A stretch of 64,000 nt of DNA from Brucella pseudogrignonensis (GCF_032190615.1 NZ_JAVLAT010000001.1:434001-498000), one strand, 5' to 3'; counted from the stretch's first letter, positions 17,163 through 26,848 are shown. Numbers and translations are program-made. The notes: generated by a model from the letters alone, not told the origin.

Positions 17163-20100
17163 GAATTGGGCGCAACATTTGGCGCCTGCTCAAGTTCTTT
17201 CAAAAACTCGTTGATGGACTGACCACCCTGCCCATTTAATTGCGCAGGTAGATTGCTTCCCTCGGCTGACTTCTGTGCTTCCAATGCATTTCTAGCAGCC
17301 TGTTCACGAGCCTCTGCCTCTGCTTTTTTGCGAGCCTCTTCCTCAAGACGCACATGCTCTCGTTCTTTGGCATCCGAGGCCAGCAAGTCCAGCTGGCGTC
17401 TCAGCCGCTGCTTTTCCATGATGCTCGCCTGCATCGCTTCGACCCGTTCCTGCTCGCGCTCCAATGCGCGCTGCGTCAGAAACTGAACCAGCGGCTGCCG
17501 ATCAAATTGAACCGTAGGATCATCATAGGTTCCGCCGATTGTGTAACGAAGGCTTGGTGACGTCGACGACTGCGCATCGTCCGGTTGATCAAATGCGAAA
17601 CTTCCCTCACCGCTGAGACCCAACGTAGACAGATTAAGCTGCATATCGCCGCTCAATGTTGCGTCACCAGTTGCAAGACTGATTGGCGAAAGTCGTGCAA
17701 TGCCCCCTGCAACCGTGAAATCAAAACGCGGATTACCAGCCGCAAACCGGCCCTGACCAATTGCCTTATTAGTCAATGCGCCAAACGCCTTTGCATCCAG
17801 CTGCGTGGCACCTGCGGGCTGATCTCCCAGGCTATCAGCCTCAGCCAACATTGCCGGAAAAGCCCCCTGATCGAGGCCATTAATGACGAGATTCTCAACA
17901 TCAACACTGCCTGAACCCGCAAGAGACGCAACCAGTTCGGCGACATTTGAGCCACTACCATTCAAAGTCAGAGCAGCTTTGATCGTTCCATTCAATGGGC
18001 TGCTGCCCGTGGAAGAATGATAGAAATCTTCAAGCCGTGCACCACTCCATTTAAGATCAGAAGACAGCAGCGCTGTTTTATCGTTGTTGCGTAAAGAAAC
18101 ATTGCCAACCAGATATCCGCCAGCCCAGTTTCCGGTTAGCTCATTGAGCGCCAACCCATCCATATTCTTCTGAACGCGCGTGGAAAAATCGCTCACGGTT
18201 CCAAAGCCATCCATATGTGCTTGCGCCGCAGTCAGCTTCATATCCATCAGCAGCGGCAAAGACGGGCGTGTTGCAAATGGCGTATTTGGCCAGATAGAAG
18301 CCTTACGCGGCGAAGATGGCTCAAGTGCATCCTGACCGAGCATGATTGCTGCAAGGCTGCCAAGTTCAACAGAGGTCAGTTTTGCCTCACCTTTGATCTG
18401 CGGAAGTCCACTATCTGAGAAATTCGCTTCAAGACGAGCGGAAATATCATCGCCGCCAAGCTTACCCGCAAAATTGGGGAACCGAAGCAAACCTTTGGCA
18501 AACTGGAAATCGCTCGAAAGATCAGCAGACAGTCCTTCGCCAAAACCCGGAAGCGTGTAACCCGCTGTCGCGACAAAAGGTTGCAGATCAGCAGATTTCA
18601 CCTGAGCCTTACCGCTTGCCGCAATATCACCGCCAACCATCGACAGAATACCATCCGCAACAGCCGTACCGTCGGGCGCAGTCAGCCTGAGTTGCGTCCG
18701 CATACCAGCACTTGGCGCCCCCTGCATGGTAAGATCAGCCGTCAATTCGCCAGCAAGTCCCAGCGGCAATGTTGGAACACCCAACAAAGCCAGAACCGTC
18801 TCGCCATTTGTGGACGTTGCAGTTCCGTTGAGCTGCATTTGCATTGGATCGTTTTCAGCACTTCCGCCACTGGTCGTCCCAGACAAATCAAGCTTCATGC
18901 CGCCTGCTTTGCCCGTCACACTAAATGATGCCTCGCCACCCTTTGCAGGTGTTTTTGCGGGCACTTCCTTAGCGCGTGATCCTTTGGCACTTCCCGCAAC
19001 TGGCGCGGCAGCGACACCGTTGCCCGTAGGTGCTAAGGCATTAGCGATGATATTTATCTCTGTATCCTCAAACAGACCGGGATAATTATCAGCGCGCGCT
19101 GAAAGCGAGCGGAAAAACGGAACTTGCGGATGACGATGTGCTGCAAGTGTCAAAAAATGTGACAGATCAGCGGAAAGCAAAGTGGCATCAAGCTTGCCAG
19201 ACGGCGTTGCTGCAAAAGGCTCATACGTACCTGTTGCAGTCAGCGTCGTTCCTGCAACATCATTGATCATCAGCCGGTCAAAATCAAAACGGCCATTGTG
19301 AATACGGACGGCAACGTCAACACTCGCCGCTTCCATATCCTCATATTGAACGGGGCCGGCGGTGAAACCAATATCAAGTGCCTGTCCATCAAGTGAAGCA
19401 ACGCCATGACCGCCTGAGAAAAAGCTGGTAAATGCGCGGAGCGCATTGCTATCAACTGATCCACCCTGCAACCGCAACGTAATCGCTGGTTCGGCAGAAC
19501 CTGCGACTTGTCGCAGAAATGTACCTTTCAGCGTCGTTTGGCCCATACCGACTTCAAGATTATCAATACTCTGCATGCCTTCACGCAAATTGACTTTGCC
19601 TGAAAAGCCCACGCTATCGAGTTTACGAATGGATTCATCAACCGTTTCATTCAGCCATGCTGCAAGCCCGGATGGCTGGCGTGACGCCACAAGCATATCG
19701 CCTTCAAAGCCGAAATCGCGCCCGACCGAAAGCCTGCCTTTGGCTTCAACCTTTGTACGTCCCGGCAGATCCGCTTCGAACTGACCAATATTCCAGCCAT
19801 TGCCATCAGGCTCCGCACTGATTGTCACGGAACGAATAGTCGTGCCACCAGCTATTACAGCAGGCAACCGCAAATCAACATTACCGGGCATTCCGGGGAT
19901 CGGCAATTGCTCAAGTATCCGCCGTAACGTCTCAAGGCGTTCGCCGTCAGCGACAGGTGCGGGTTGCTGATCCTGTGTCGTCTCGACAGGCCCCCAGAAT
20001 ATCTGCTGGCCATCAGCGCTGATTTCAAAATGTGGCTTATCACCGTAGTCAATGAGTGCCTTGCCGTTCACCACATAAGGATTATCGGCTGGCCCCTGCT

Positions 20101-20956
20101 CCATGCGAAATTCGCTAGCATCGAAATGGCTCTTGTTTGCAGAAAACTTGCCACTGACACGGAGATCGCTGAAAAACGGCTTCTGTACTGGCTCGTGCTG
20201 GTTCTTGGACGCCGATCCCATCGCGTCAGCAGAACGCAGTGAAAAGCTGCCAGCATAGTTTAGGCGACCATCATCAAGCGTAATGTCACCATCAGTCTCA
20301 AACGAAGCAGGCACCGCTTCGGGCGATATACGCGCGCGCAAGCGCAGCGACCCGTCCGGCTTGGCTTCGCCGCTGGTAAGATCAAGCGCCAGCTTCTGGC
20401 CTTCAATTTCTAAAGTACCGTTTGCAAGCCATGGCCCCGCAAGACTATTAGCAGAAAGAACCGCATCTATATCGCTGGCATTATGAACACGTCCGCTGGC
20501 TTCATCGATAAGGGTCGCCGTACCGTCCGTAATTGAGAGCCGCTCGACTTTGATCTGCGCTGGATCAAGTGGCGTGGTAGGACGAATGGCCCAATCAACC
20601 TTACCATCCTTGTCGAGCGAAATAATCGTATTGGGGCGCTCAACGCGCATATCAAAAATCAGCAACTGGCCGCGCAAAAACGGCATCAGTTCCGCATCCA
20701 TCGAAAACCTGTCGACGGTCATCACCGGATTTGCATTGTCTGCACCGACCCGCACATCAGAAAATGTCACAGATGGAAAGGGTAAAAGCCTGGCGCTGAC
20801 GTCACCCGTCACATGAACCGGACGTCCAAGAATCTGGCTTGCCTCGCGCTCGAACTCGGCACGATAGCCGCTCCAGTCGACAAATGGCGGAACGACCAGC
20901 GCTGCGGTCAAAAGCAGTACCAGTACCCCACCCACGATGACGAATATGCGGCCCAA
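17153..20956 (-). CDS. Large AsmA-family envelope protein
   Basis: A 1267-residue protein with one N-terminal membrane helix (residues 2-27). A long beta-rich periplasmic region of AsmA type follows, beginning YRAEFEREASQILGRPVHVTG. The end is a Gln/Glu/Arg-rich coiled coil (about residues 1175-1240). AsmA-like proteins form long hydrophobic grooves and are thought to move phospholipid between inner and outer membrane. The gene stands alone: a cluster of GANTC sites and inverted repeats lies upstream. The product name asmA itself is a family label and need not mean the E. coli orthologue. Confidence 0.9.
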   Translation of the reverse strand: MGRIFVIVGGVLVLLLTAALVVPPFVDWSGYRAEFEREASQILGRPVHVTGDVSARLLPFPSVTFSDVRVGADNANPVMTVDRFSMDAELMPFLRGQLLIFDMRVERPNTIISLDKDGKVDWAIRPTTPLDPAQIKVERLSITDGTATLIDEASGRVHNASDIDAVLSANSLAGPWLANGTLEIEGQKLALDLTSGEAKPDGSLRLRARISPEAVPASFETDGDITLDDGRLNYAGSFSLRSADAMGSASKNQHEPVQKPFFSDLRVSGKFSANKSHFDASEFRMEQGPADNPYVVNGKALIDYGDKPHFEISADGQQIFWGPVETTQDQQPAPVADGERLETLRRILEQLPIPGMPGNVDLRLPAVIAGGTTIRSVTISAEPDGNGWNIGQFEADLPGRTKVEAKGRLSVGRDFGFEGDMLVASRQPSGLAAWLNETVDESIRKLDSVGFSGKVNLREGMQSIDNLEVGMGQTTLKGTFLRQVAGSAEPAITLRLQGGSVDSNALRAFTSFFSGGHGVASLDGQALDIGFTAGPVQYEDMEAASVDVAVRIHNGRFDFDRLMINDVAGTTLTATGTYEPFAATPSGKLDATLLSADLSHFLTLAAHRHPQVPFFRSLSARADNYPGLFEDTEINIIANALAPTGNGVAAAPVAGSAKGSRAKEVPAKTPAKGGEASFSVTGKAGGMKLDLSGTTSGGSAENDPMQMQLNGTATSTNGETVLALLGVPTLPLGLAGELTADLTMQGAPSAGMRTQLRLTAPDGTAVADGILSMVGGDIAASGKAQVKSADLQPFVATAGYTLPGFGEGLSADLSSDFQFAKGLLRFPNFAGKLGGDDISARLEANFSDSGLPQIKGEAKLTSVELGSLAAIMLGQDALEPSSPRKASIWPNTPFATRPSLPLLMDMKLTAAQAHMDGFGTVSDFSTRVQKNMDGLALNELTGNWAGGYLVGNVSLRNNDKTALLSSDLKWSGARLEDFYHSSTGSSPLNGTIKAALTLNGSGSNVAELVASLAGSGSVDVENLVINGLDQGAFPAMLAEADSLGDQPAGATQLDAKAFGALTNKAIGQGRFAAGNPRFDFTVAGGIARLSPISLATGDATLSGDMQLNLSTLGLSGEGSFAFDQPDDAQSSTSPSLRYTIGGTYDDPTVQFDRQPLVQFLTQRALEREQERVEAMQASIMEKQRLRRQLDLLASDAKEREHVRLEEEARKKAEAEAREQAARNALEAQKSAEGSNLPAQLNGQGGQSINEFLKELEQAPNVAPNSQP

Positions 20957-20979
20957 GCGAAACTCCGATAAGATGCAGA

Positions 20980-21005
20980 GCGTGATGCAAATCTTGAATC
21001 ACGCG
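20980..21005. repeat. Inverted repeat upstream of the AsmA gene
   Basis: GCGTGAT and ATCACGC arms (about 20980-20986 and 20998-21004) flank an 11-base spacer containing a GANTC site. It lies 24 bp ahead of the AsmA start codon, in its 5' leader or promoter. It could be an operator or an mRNA stem. Confidence 0.5.
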
Positions 21006-21110
21006 ATTTTTATCGGTGCAACATAGCGGGATCGATCCGGCGATAACAAGGCAAATTGCCTACGCAATCGCTGATTCAGCCGCGACATTGAATCGCCTTC
21101 TTAAAAAGAC

Positions 21111-21133
21111 GATTCAAACGACTGATTTGAATC
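21111..21133 (-). terminator. Hairpin terminator of the GlcD-like gene
   Basis: GATTCAAA (21111-21118) and TTTGAATC (21126-21133) form a perfect 8-bp stem with a 7-base loop. In minus sense GTCTTTTT follows. The stem includes the stop codon of the upstream gene and is rather AT-rich, so it may be weak. Confidence 0.6.
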
Positions 21134-22541
21134 AAGAAATCAGAATTTTTCCCGGATTCATGATGTTATCTGGATCAATCGCTTTCTTGATCATCTGCAT
21201 GTAGTCGGTCGCGTCACCAAGCTCCATTGCGAGATATTTCATCTTGCCCTGCCCGATACCATGTTCGCCGGTACACGTACCTTCCATGGCAAGCGCACGC
21301 TTTACCAGACGATCCATAAACTCTTCGGCGCGCTCCATTTCCAATGCGTCGTCCGTATCGAGCAAAAGCAGCAAATGGAAATTACCGTCTCCGACATGGC
21401 CAACGACAGGAGCAATCAACCCGCTTTCAGCAAGGTCTTTTTCAGTCTCGGCAATACAATCAGCAAGCCGTGAAATCGGCACGCAAACATCAGTCGAAAC
21501 ACCCTTCGCACCGGGACGCAAAAGGAAGGATGCCAGATATGCATCATGCCGCGCACGCCACAACCGGTCGCGTTCTTCCGGATCATTGGTCCAGCGGAAT
21601 TCACCGCCACCATTTTCCGCAGCGATCTCGCCAAAGATTTCCGCCTGTTCGGCAACGCCTGTTTCCGTGCCATGGAACTCGACAAACAGATAAGGCTGCG
21701 CCTCATAGGGCAGCTTGGAGTGCAGGATAAGCGCTTCCATTTGAAGCTTGTTCACAAGCTCAATGCGCGCAACCGGAATACCCATCTGGATGGTTTCGAT
21801 CACGGCACGACAGGCCGATTCAACATCCGGGAATGGGCAAATCCCGCCCGATACAGCTTGCGGAATCCCCTGCAATTTTAACGTCAGTTCCGTGATGATA
21901 CCGAGCGTGCCTTCAGAACCGATCAGCAGCCTTGTCAGATCATAGCCTGCGGCAGTCTTCTTCACGCGTTTTGACGTCTCGATCAGGCGACCATCGGGCA
22001 TGACCGCTTTCAGCGCCAATACGTTTTCGCGCATTGTGCCATAGCGCACGGCGTTTGTGCCAGACGCCCGAGTTGAAGCCATGCCGCCCAGGGTCGCATT
22101 CGCGCCCGGATCGATTGGGAAAAACAACCCGGTATCGCGCAAATATTCATTGAGTTCGCGTCGCGTAATTCCCGGCTCAATCACGCAATCAAGGTCTTCC
22201 GCATGAACTGCCAAAACACGGTTCATCTGTGTGAGATCAATCGACACGCCACCTGCAGGCGCATTTACCTGCCCCTCAAGTGAGGAACCAGCACCAAATG
22301 CAATCACCGGCACCTTATGCTCGGCACAGATGCGGACCACATCCTGCACATCGTCTGTCGTTTGCGCAAAAATGACAATGTCCGGCGCCTGCGTCGGCAC
22401 ATAAGTCGTCGTGTGGCCATGCTGCTCGCGAATTGCCTGTCCAGTCTGGGCGCGTTCACCAAACCGCTGCTTGAGGAGTGCAACTGCGGCTGCAATACCC
22501 TCTTCATTACGCTGAAGGGCAACCACATTCTGAAGCGACAT
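21132..22541 (-). CDS. GlcD-like FAD-linked oxidase (D-2-hydroxyacid dehydrogenase family)
   Basis: The 469-residue flavoprotein has an N-terminal FAD_binding_4 (PCMH) domain with VIAFGAGSSLEGQ and NATLGGMASTRASG motifs. The C-terminal FAD-linked oxidase domain has VVGHVGDGNFH and CTGEHGIGQGK. These are features of D-lactate dehydrogenase (cytochrome), glycolate oxidase GlcD and D-2-hydroxyglutarate dehydrogenase. Here D-lactate or a similar D-2-hydroxyacid is the likely substrate, but the choice is open. A GlcG-like gene sits 22 bp upstream in the same direction; no GlcE or GlcF is seen. Confidence 0.88.
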   Translation of the reverse strand: MSLQNVVALQRNEEGIAAAVALLKQRFGERAQTGQAIREQHGHTTTYVPTQAPDIVIFAQTTDDVQDVVRICAEHKVPVIAFGAGSSLEGQVNAPAGGVSIDLTQMNRVLAVHAEDLDCVIEPGITRRELNEYLRDTGLFFPIDPGANATLGGMASTRASGTNAVRYGTMRENVLALKAVMPDGRLIETSKRVKKTAAGYDLTRLLIGSEGTLGIITELTLKLQGIPQAVSGGICPFPDVESACRAVIETIQMGIPVARIELVNKLQMEALILHSKLPYEAQPYLFVEFHGTETGVAEQAEIFGEIAAENGGGEFRWTNDPEERDRLWRARHDAYLASFLLRPGAKGVSTDVCVPISRLADCIAETEKDLAESGLIAPVVGHVGDGNFHLLLLLDTDDALEMERAEEFMDRLVKRALAMEGTCTGEHGIGQGKMKYLAMELGDATDYMQMIKKAIDPDNIMNPGKILIS

Positions 22542-22563
22542 CGTTTATTCTCCGTATTTCAAT

Positions 22564-23061
22564 TTATGCTGCGGCTAAGGCCAGCGCGACAGGATCCTGT
22601 CCCAAATGCTCGGCAATGGCACGCACGACAAGGTTATGATCTTCACGCTGCGGAAGGCCCGAAACAATCGCCGTCCCTATTACGCCCGCGCCTGCGACAT
22701 GGATCGGAAATCCGCCACCCGCCAAGGCATAATCGGCGACATCAAGCGCCTTATGTTCTGCAAACATTTTATCTTCGCGGTTTTGTTCCAGAACAAGGCG
22801 ATAGCTCGAAGCGTGAAAGCGGCGCACGACATTAAACTTACGCCGCAACCATTCGGTATTGTCAGCAGTCGTTCCGGCAGTGGCTGCAAAAAACAAACGG
22901 CGGTCCCAGAGCGAAATATCAATCGCAACCGCCAGCTTCTGTTTCACCGCAATATCGCGTAGCCGATGACCGAGGGAAAACGCATCATTCTCCGTAAAGC
23001 TCGTGAAAATAAGCGCCTGTTCCTGCCGGATGATCTGCTTGATGTCGTCGCTTTGCGCCAT
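22564..23061 (-). CDS. UPF0303/GlcG-like heme-degrading-domain protein
   Basis: From the methionine at 23061 the protein has 165 residues and matches the UPF0303 family (haem-degrading/GlcG-like fold). A conserved GGGFPIHVAGAGVIGTAIVSG segment ends in QREDHNLV. The start is chosen because AGCGGATC precedes it and the 16-residue upstream extension is not family-like. The biochemical role is uncertain. It pairs with the downstream GlcD-like flavoprotein. Confidence 0.85.
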   Translation of the reverse strand: MAQSDDIKQIIRQEQALIFTSFTENDAFSLGHRLRDIAVKQKLAVAIDISLWDRRLFFAATAGTTADNTEWLRRKFNVVRRFHASSYRLVLEQNREDKMFAEHKALDVADYALAGGGFPIHVAGAGVIGTAIVSGLPQREDHNLVVRAIAEHLGQDPVALALAAA

Positions 23062-23180
23062 GATCCGCTTTCTCCCCAAAACAATTATTGTGTTCTTTTG
23101 CGCCCTCATTCACATGATTGCAACCGTTGAACACCACCATCAAACTTGATTGATTGAGCGCAAGCGGCTAGTGGAACTGC

Positions 23181-24257
23181 ATGGCTCAGAACCCAAATAT
23201 TGATGTACCCGCACAAGTCGACCGCATACCGCAATTTGTGGAGACCGCAGTTTTCAAACGCGATGTTTTTTCCGAAACACGCGCAGGCTATTTTGCGGGC
23301 GATCCCGAAACAAGAATTATCCGTCGTGTGGTGAGTGCTGCCCCTTGGTGGTCGAAGCCTTTGGCATGGATTCTGGCACGACGTGAAATTCGCGGCCTAA
23401 AAACCGTGCGCGGCATCGAAGGCGTCCCACAGCTTCTCTATACCGACAAAGACGGCCTCTATCGGTCATGGACGGAAGGCACACCGCTGCATCTTGCGCG
23501 TCCGGCGCAGCTCAAATGGTATCGCACCGCGCATCGCATTCTGCGTGATATGCGCCGCATGGGCGTTACCCACAACGATCTGGCCAAGCCACAAAACTGG
23601 CTGATGACACCGGAAGGCGAAGCAGCCGTCATCGATTTTCAGCTGGCAAGTGTGCATCGCCGTCGTGGCGGATTTTATCGTTTGCTCGCCTATGAAGATT
23701 TCCGTCACCTCATCAAGCAGAAGCGCGCCTTTGCGCCCGATCTGATGACACCGACCGAAAAGCGCATTCTGGCGCGTCGTTCGCTGCCGTCACGCATTTG
23801 GCTTGCTACGGGCAAGAAGGTTTATAACTTCATCACGCGCGGCATTTTCAACTGGTCCGATGGTGAAGGTACCGGCGACCGTATCGACAATGAAGGCCCG
23901 GCTATTATGGCGGCTCTCAAGTCTGATCCGCGTGTGAAAGACGTCGCGCTCACGCTTTATTCACTGCCCGCCAAAGGCGTCGGCCTCTACGCCTTTGTTG
24001 AAACTGCCGATGCAGACGAAAAAAGCCTACGTGCCCGGCTCAAAGGCAGCAAGCTTGAACTCATCCAGCCGGTTTCGCATTTGCCGCGTCGGGAAGATGG
24101 AACGATCCGCGACGATATTCTTCGTTTGATCGCCATGAACCAGATGACGGAGCTTGATGAACTGCTGCAACGCGAGCCGGAAATGCGCGGCCTTGTCGAA
24201 GCGCTTGCTTCACATCGGCTCAATTTCACCGACCGTCGCATCTCACAGCTTGAGTAA
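23181..24257 (+). CDS. Degenerate protein-kinase-like protein with AMP-binding-C-like tail
   Basis: This protein has 358 residues. The N-terminal half holds a kinase catalytic loop, HNDLAKPQNWL (H131, D133, N139), and a DFQ metal motif (D152) in place of DFG. A clear glycine-rich loop is missing. The layout recalls RIO, KdkA and InaA-type kinases. Residues of about 230-330 look like the mobile C-terminal domain of acyl-CoA synthetases: VKDVALTLYSLPAKGVGLYA and later HLPRREDGTIRDDILRLIA, with Thr where the catalytic Lys would be. The domain match is by eye. It lies 50 bp ahead of the uvrD start. Confidence 0.7.
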   Translation: MAQNPNIDVPAQVDRIPQFVETAVFKRDVFSETRAGYFAGDPETRIIRRVVSAAPWWSKPLAWILARREIRGLKTVRGIEGVPQLLYTDKDGLYRSWTEGTPLHLARPAQLKWYRTAHRILRDMRRMGVTHNDLAKPQNWLMTPEGEAAVIDFQLASVHRRRGGFYRLLAYEDFRHLIKQKRAFAPDLMTPTEKRILARRSLPSRIWLATGKKVYNFITRGIFNWSDGEGTGDRIDNEGPAIMAALKSDPRVKDVALTLYSLPAKGVGLYAFVETADADEKSLRARLKGSKLELIQPVSHLPRREDGTIRDDILRLIAMNQMTELDELLQREPEMRGLVEALASHRLNFTDRRISQLE

Positions 24258-24307
24258 TTTAACGCTTTCGCTGGTTTTTGATCAACGAATCACTACATTC
24301 GGTAGCA

Positions 24308-26836
24308 ATGTCTGATTTTCCCGATGATATGCCGTTTTTCGGCAATGACACACCGGCTGACCGCACACCTGCGACAGGCGGAATTGCCGCGCGCGCTATG
24401 GCAGCACGCAACCAGCAGCGTGGCGAACCCGATTATTTAAAGGGTCTCAACCCTGAGCAGCGTCAGGCCGTCTTGACCACCGAAGGTCCGGTTCTTGTTC
24501 TCGCAGGTGCAGGCACCGGCAAGACCCGCGTGCTCACAACCCGCATCGCGCATATTGTGACGACTGGCCTCGCCTATCCAAGCCAAATTCTCGCTGTGAC
24601 CTTTACCAACAAGGCTGCACGCGAAATGAAAGAGCGTATCGGCCATCTGGTCGGTGGTGCAGTTGAAGGCATGCCATGGCTTGGCACGTTCCACTCCATC
24701 GGCGTGAAACTGCTGCGCAAACATGCAGAACTGGTGCATCTCACTTCAGATTTCACCATTCTTGATACAGATGACGTCATCCGTCTCATCAAGCAGCTTA
24801 TTCAGGCTGAGGGTCTCGACGACAAGCGCTGGCCACCCCGCACTTTTGCGAACATGATTGATGGCTGGAAAAACAAGGGCTTTGGGCCAGCTGATATCCC
24901 CGAAGGTGACGCGCGTTCATTCGGTAACGGCAAGGGCCGCGAGCTTTATCAGGCTTATCAGGAACGCCTGCGCACGTTGAACGCCTGCGACTTCGGCGAT
25001 CTGCTGCTGCATCCGATCCGTATCTTCCGCAACAATCCCGACATTCTGCGCGAATACCACGCGAAGTTCCGTTATATCTTGGTGGACGAGTATCAGGACA
25101 CCAATACGGCCCAATATATGTGGCTGCGTCTGCTTGCTCAAAGGCCACAATCGAAAAGCAGGGCTCCAGTTCCGGCAGATGCTCGGCAGGCCTCATCAGG
25201 CTTGAGCGACAATAAAGTGAATTTGTGCTGTGTGGGCGATGATGATCAGTCGATCTATGGCTGGCGTGGTGCGGAAGTGGATAATATCCTCCGCTTCGAC
25301 AAGGATTTCCCTGGCGCGGTTGTGATCAAGCTTGAGCGTAATTATCGCTCGACAGCACATATTCTTGGCACGGCAGCGCACCTGATTGCCCATAATGAAG
25401 GTCGTCTCGGCAAAACGCTTTTTACCGAAGCGCCAAACCCCGACGATCCAAAAGTCAAAATCCATGCAGCATGGGATTCGGAAGAAGAAGCCCGTGCCGT
25501 TGGCGAAGCAATTGAACAGGCGCAGCGTCAGGGGCATATGCTCAACAACATGGCGATCCTTGTTCGTGCTTCTTTCCAGATGCGCGAGTTTGAAGATCGC
25601 TTTGTAACGCTTGGCCTCAACTATCGGGTCATCGGTGGACCGCGCTTCTACGAGCGTCTCGAAATCCGTGATGCCATGGCCTATTTGCGTGTCGTGGCCC
25701 AGCCCGCAGACGATCTGGCTTTAGAGCGCATCATCAACACGCCAAAGCGTGGCCTTGGTGAAGCGGCAATTCGCCTGATCCATGACTATGCGCGCGCGCG
25801 CGACATCTCGATGTTCGCAGCCGCTTGTGATCTGGTGGAAACCGAAGAGCTGAAACCAAAGCCTCGTTCGGCGCTGCGCGAAGTGGTCAATAATTTCCGC
25901 CGCTGGCAAACGCTTCTCGACAACACCCCGCATACAGAACTCGCAGAAACCATTCTTGATGAGTCTGGCTACACTGCCATGTGGCAGAACGACAAATCAG
26001 CGGAAGCGCCGGGACGTCTCGAAAACCTTAAGGAACTGATCCGTTCCATGGAGGATTATGAGAGTCTGCGCAGCTTCCTCGAGCACATCGCACTCGTCAT
26101 GGATGCTGAGCAAAATACCGATATGGATGCGGTCAACATCATGACGCTCCATTCTGCGAAGGGGCTTGAGTTTGAAACCGTCTTCCTGCCCGGCTGGGAA
26201 GAAGGTCTGTTTCCGCATCAGCGTGCACTCGATGAAGGTGGCCGTTCCGGTCTCGAAGAGGAACGCCGCCTCGCCTATGTCGGCGTGACGCGTGCGAAAA
26301 AGAACCTGCATATCTGGTTTGTTTCCAACCGCCGCATCCACGGCATGTGGCAGTCGACCATTCCGTCACGCTTTCTGGAAGAACTTCCCGAAACGCATGT
26401 CGAAGTGGCTGAGATGGAAGGCAATTACGGCGGCTATGGCAATAGCAGTTACGGACAATCGCGCTTCGACAAGGCCGACCCGTTTGAAAACTCTTATTCA
26501 ACGCCCGGTTGGCAGCGCGCGCAACAAAACCGTTCAGATGCAACGCGTAACAATTGGGGCTCACGCTCCGGTGCAAATGTCGAACGCGTCGGCTATGGCG
26601 AAACTGATTCCGGCTTTGGTGCGGGTCGTGGGTCGATAAAAGGGCGCATGATTGACGGCGAACTGGTTGCAAAATCAACAACCGATAAGCCATCCGCCTA
26701 TTTCGTCGGCGACCGTGTGTTCCACATCAAATTCGGTAATGGCACAATCTCGACTATCGATGGCAATAAGCTCACCATTGATTTCGATAAGGCCGGTCAG
26801 AAGCGCGTTCTCGACAGCTTCGTTCAGCGCGCATAA
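24308..26836 (+). CDS. uvrD: UvrD/PcrA-type superfamily 1 DNA helicase
   Basis: An 842-residue ATP-dependent 3'-5' helicase for excision repair and replication restart. Visible motifs are AGAGTGKT (66-73), TFTNKAAREMKER, VDEYQDTN, GDDDQSIYGWRGA, RNYRST and the late VTRAKK block. A 20-25 residue insert rich in Ser, Ala and Pro (SKSRAPVPADARQASSG) stands between motifs II and III. The C-terminal about 150 residues are Gly/Ser/Asn/Tyr-rich and end in a PcrA-like Tudor segment, GDRVFHIKFGNGTI. The ATG at 24308 is preferred to a TTG at 24278. Confidence 0.94.
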   Translation: MSDFPDDMPFFGNDTPADRTPATGGIAARAMAARNQQRGEPDYLKGLNPEQRQAVLTTEGPVLVLAGAGTGKTRVLTTRIAHIVTTGLAYPSQILAVTFTNKAAREMKERIGHLVGGAVEGMPWLGTFHSIGVKLLRKHAELVHLTSDFTILDTDDVIRLIKQLIQAEGLDDKRWPPRTFANMIDGWKNKGFGPADIPEGDARSFGNGKGRELYQAYQERLRTLNACDFGDLLLHPIRIFRNNPDILREYHAKFRYILVDEYQDTNTAQYMWLRLLAQRPQSKSRAPVPADARQASSGLSDNKVNLCCVGDDDQSIYGWRGAEVDNILRFDKDFPGAVVIKLERNYRSTAHILGTAAHLIAHNEGRLGKTLFTEAPNPDDPKVKIHAAWDSEEEARAVGEAIEQAQRQGHMLNNMAILVRASFQMREFEDRFVTLGLNYRVIGGPRFYERLEIRDAMAYLRVVAQPADDLALERIINTPKRGLGEAAIRLIHDYARARDISMFAAACDLVETEELKPKPRSALREVVNNFRRWQTLLDNTPHTELAETILDESGYTAMWQNDKSAEAPGRLENLKELIRSMEDYESLRSFLEHIALVMDAEQNTDMDAVNIMTLHSAKGLEFETVFLPGWEEGLFPHQRALDEGGRSGLEEERRLAYVGVTRAKKNLHIWFVSNRRIHGMWQSTIPSRFLEELPETHVEVAEMEGNYGGYGNSSYGQSRFDKADPFENSYSTPGWQRAQQNRSDATRNNWGSRSGANVERVGYGETDSGFGAGRGSIKGRMIDGELVAKSTTDKPSAYFVGDRVFHIKFGNGTISTIDGNKLTIDFDKAGQKRVLDSFVQRA

Positions 26837-26848
26837 CTTTTAAGACAA

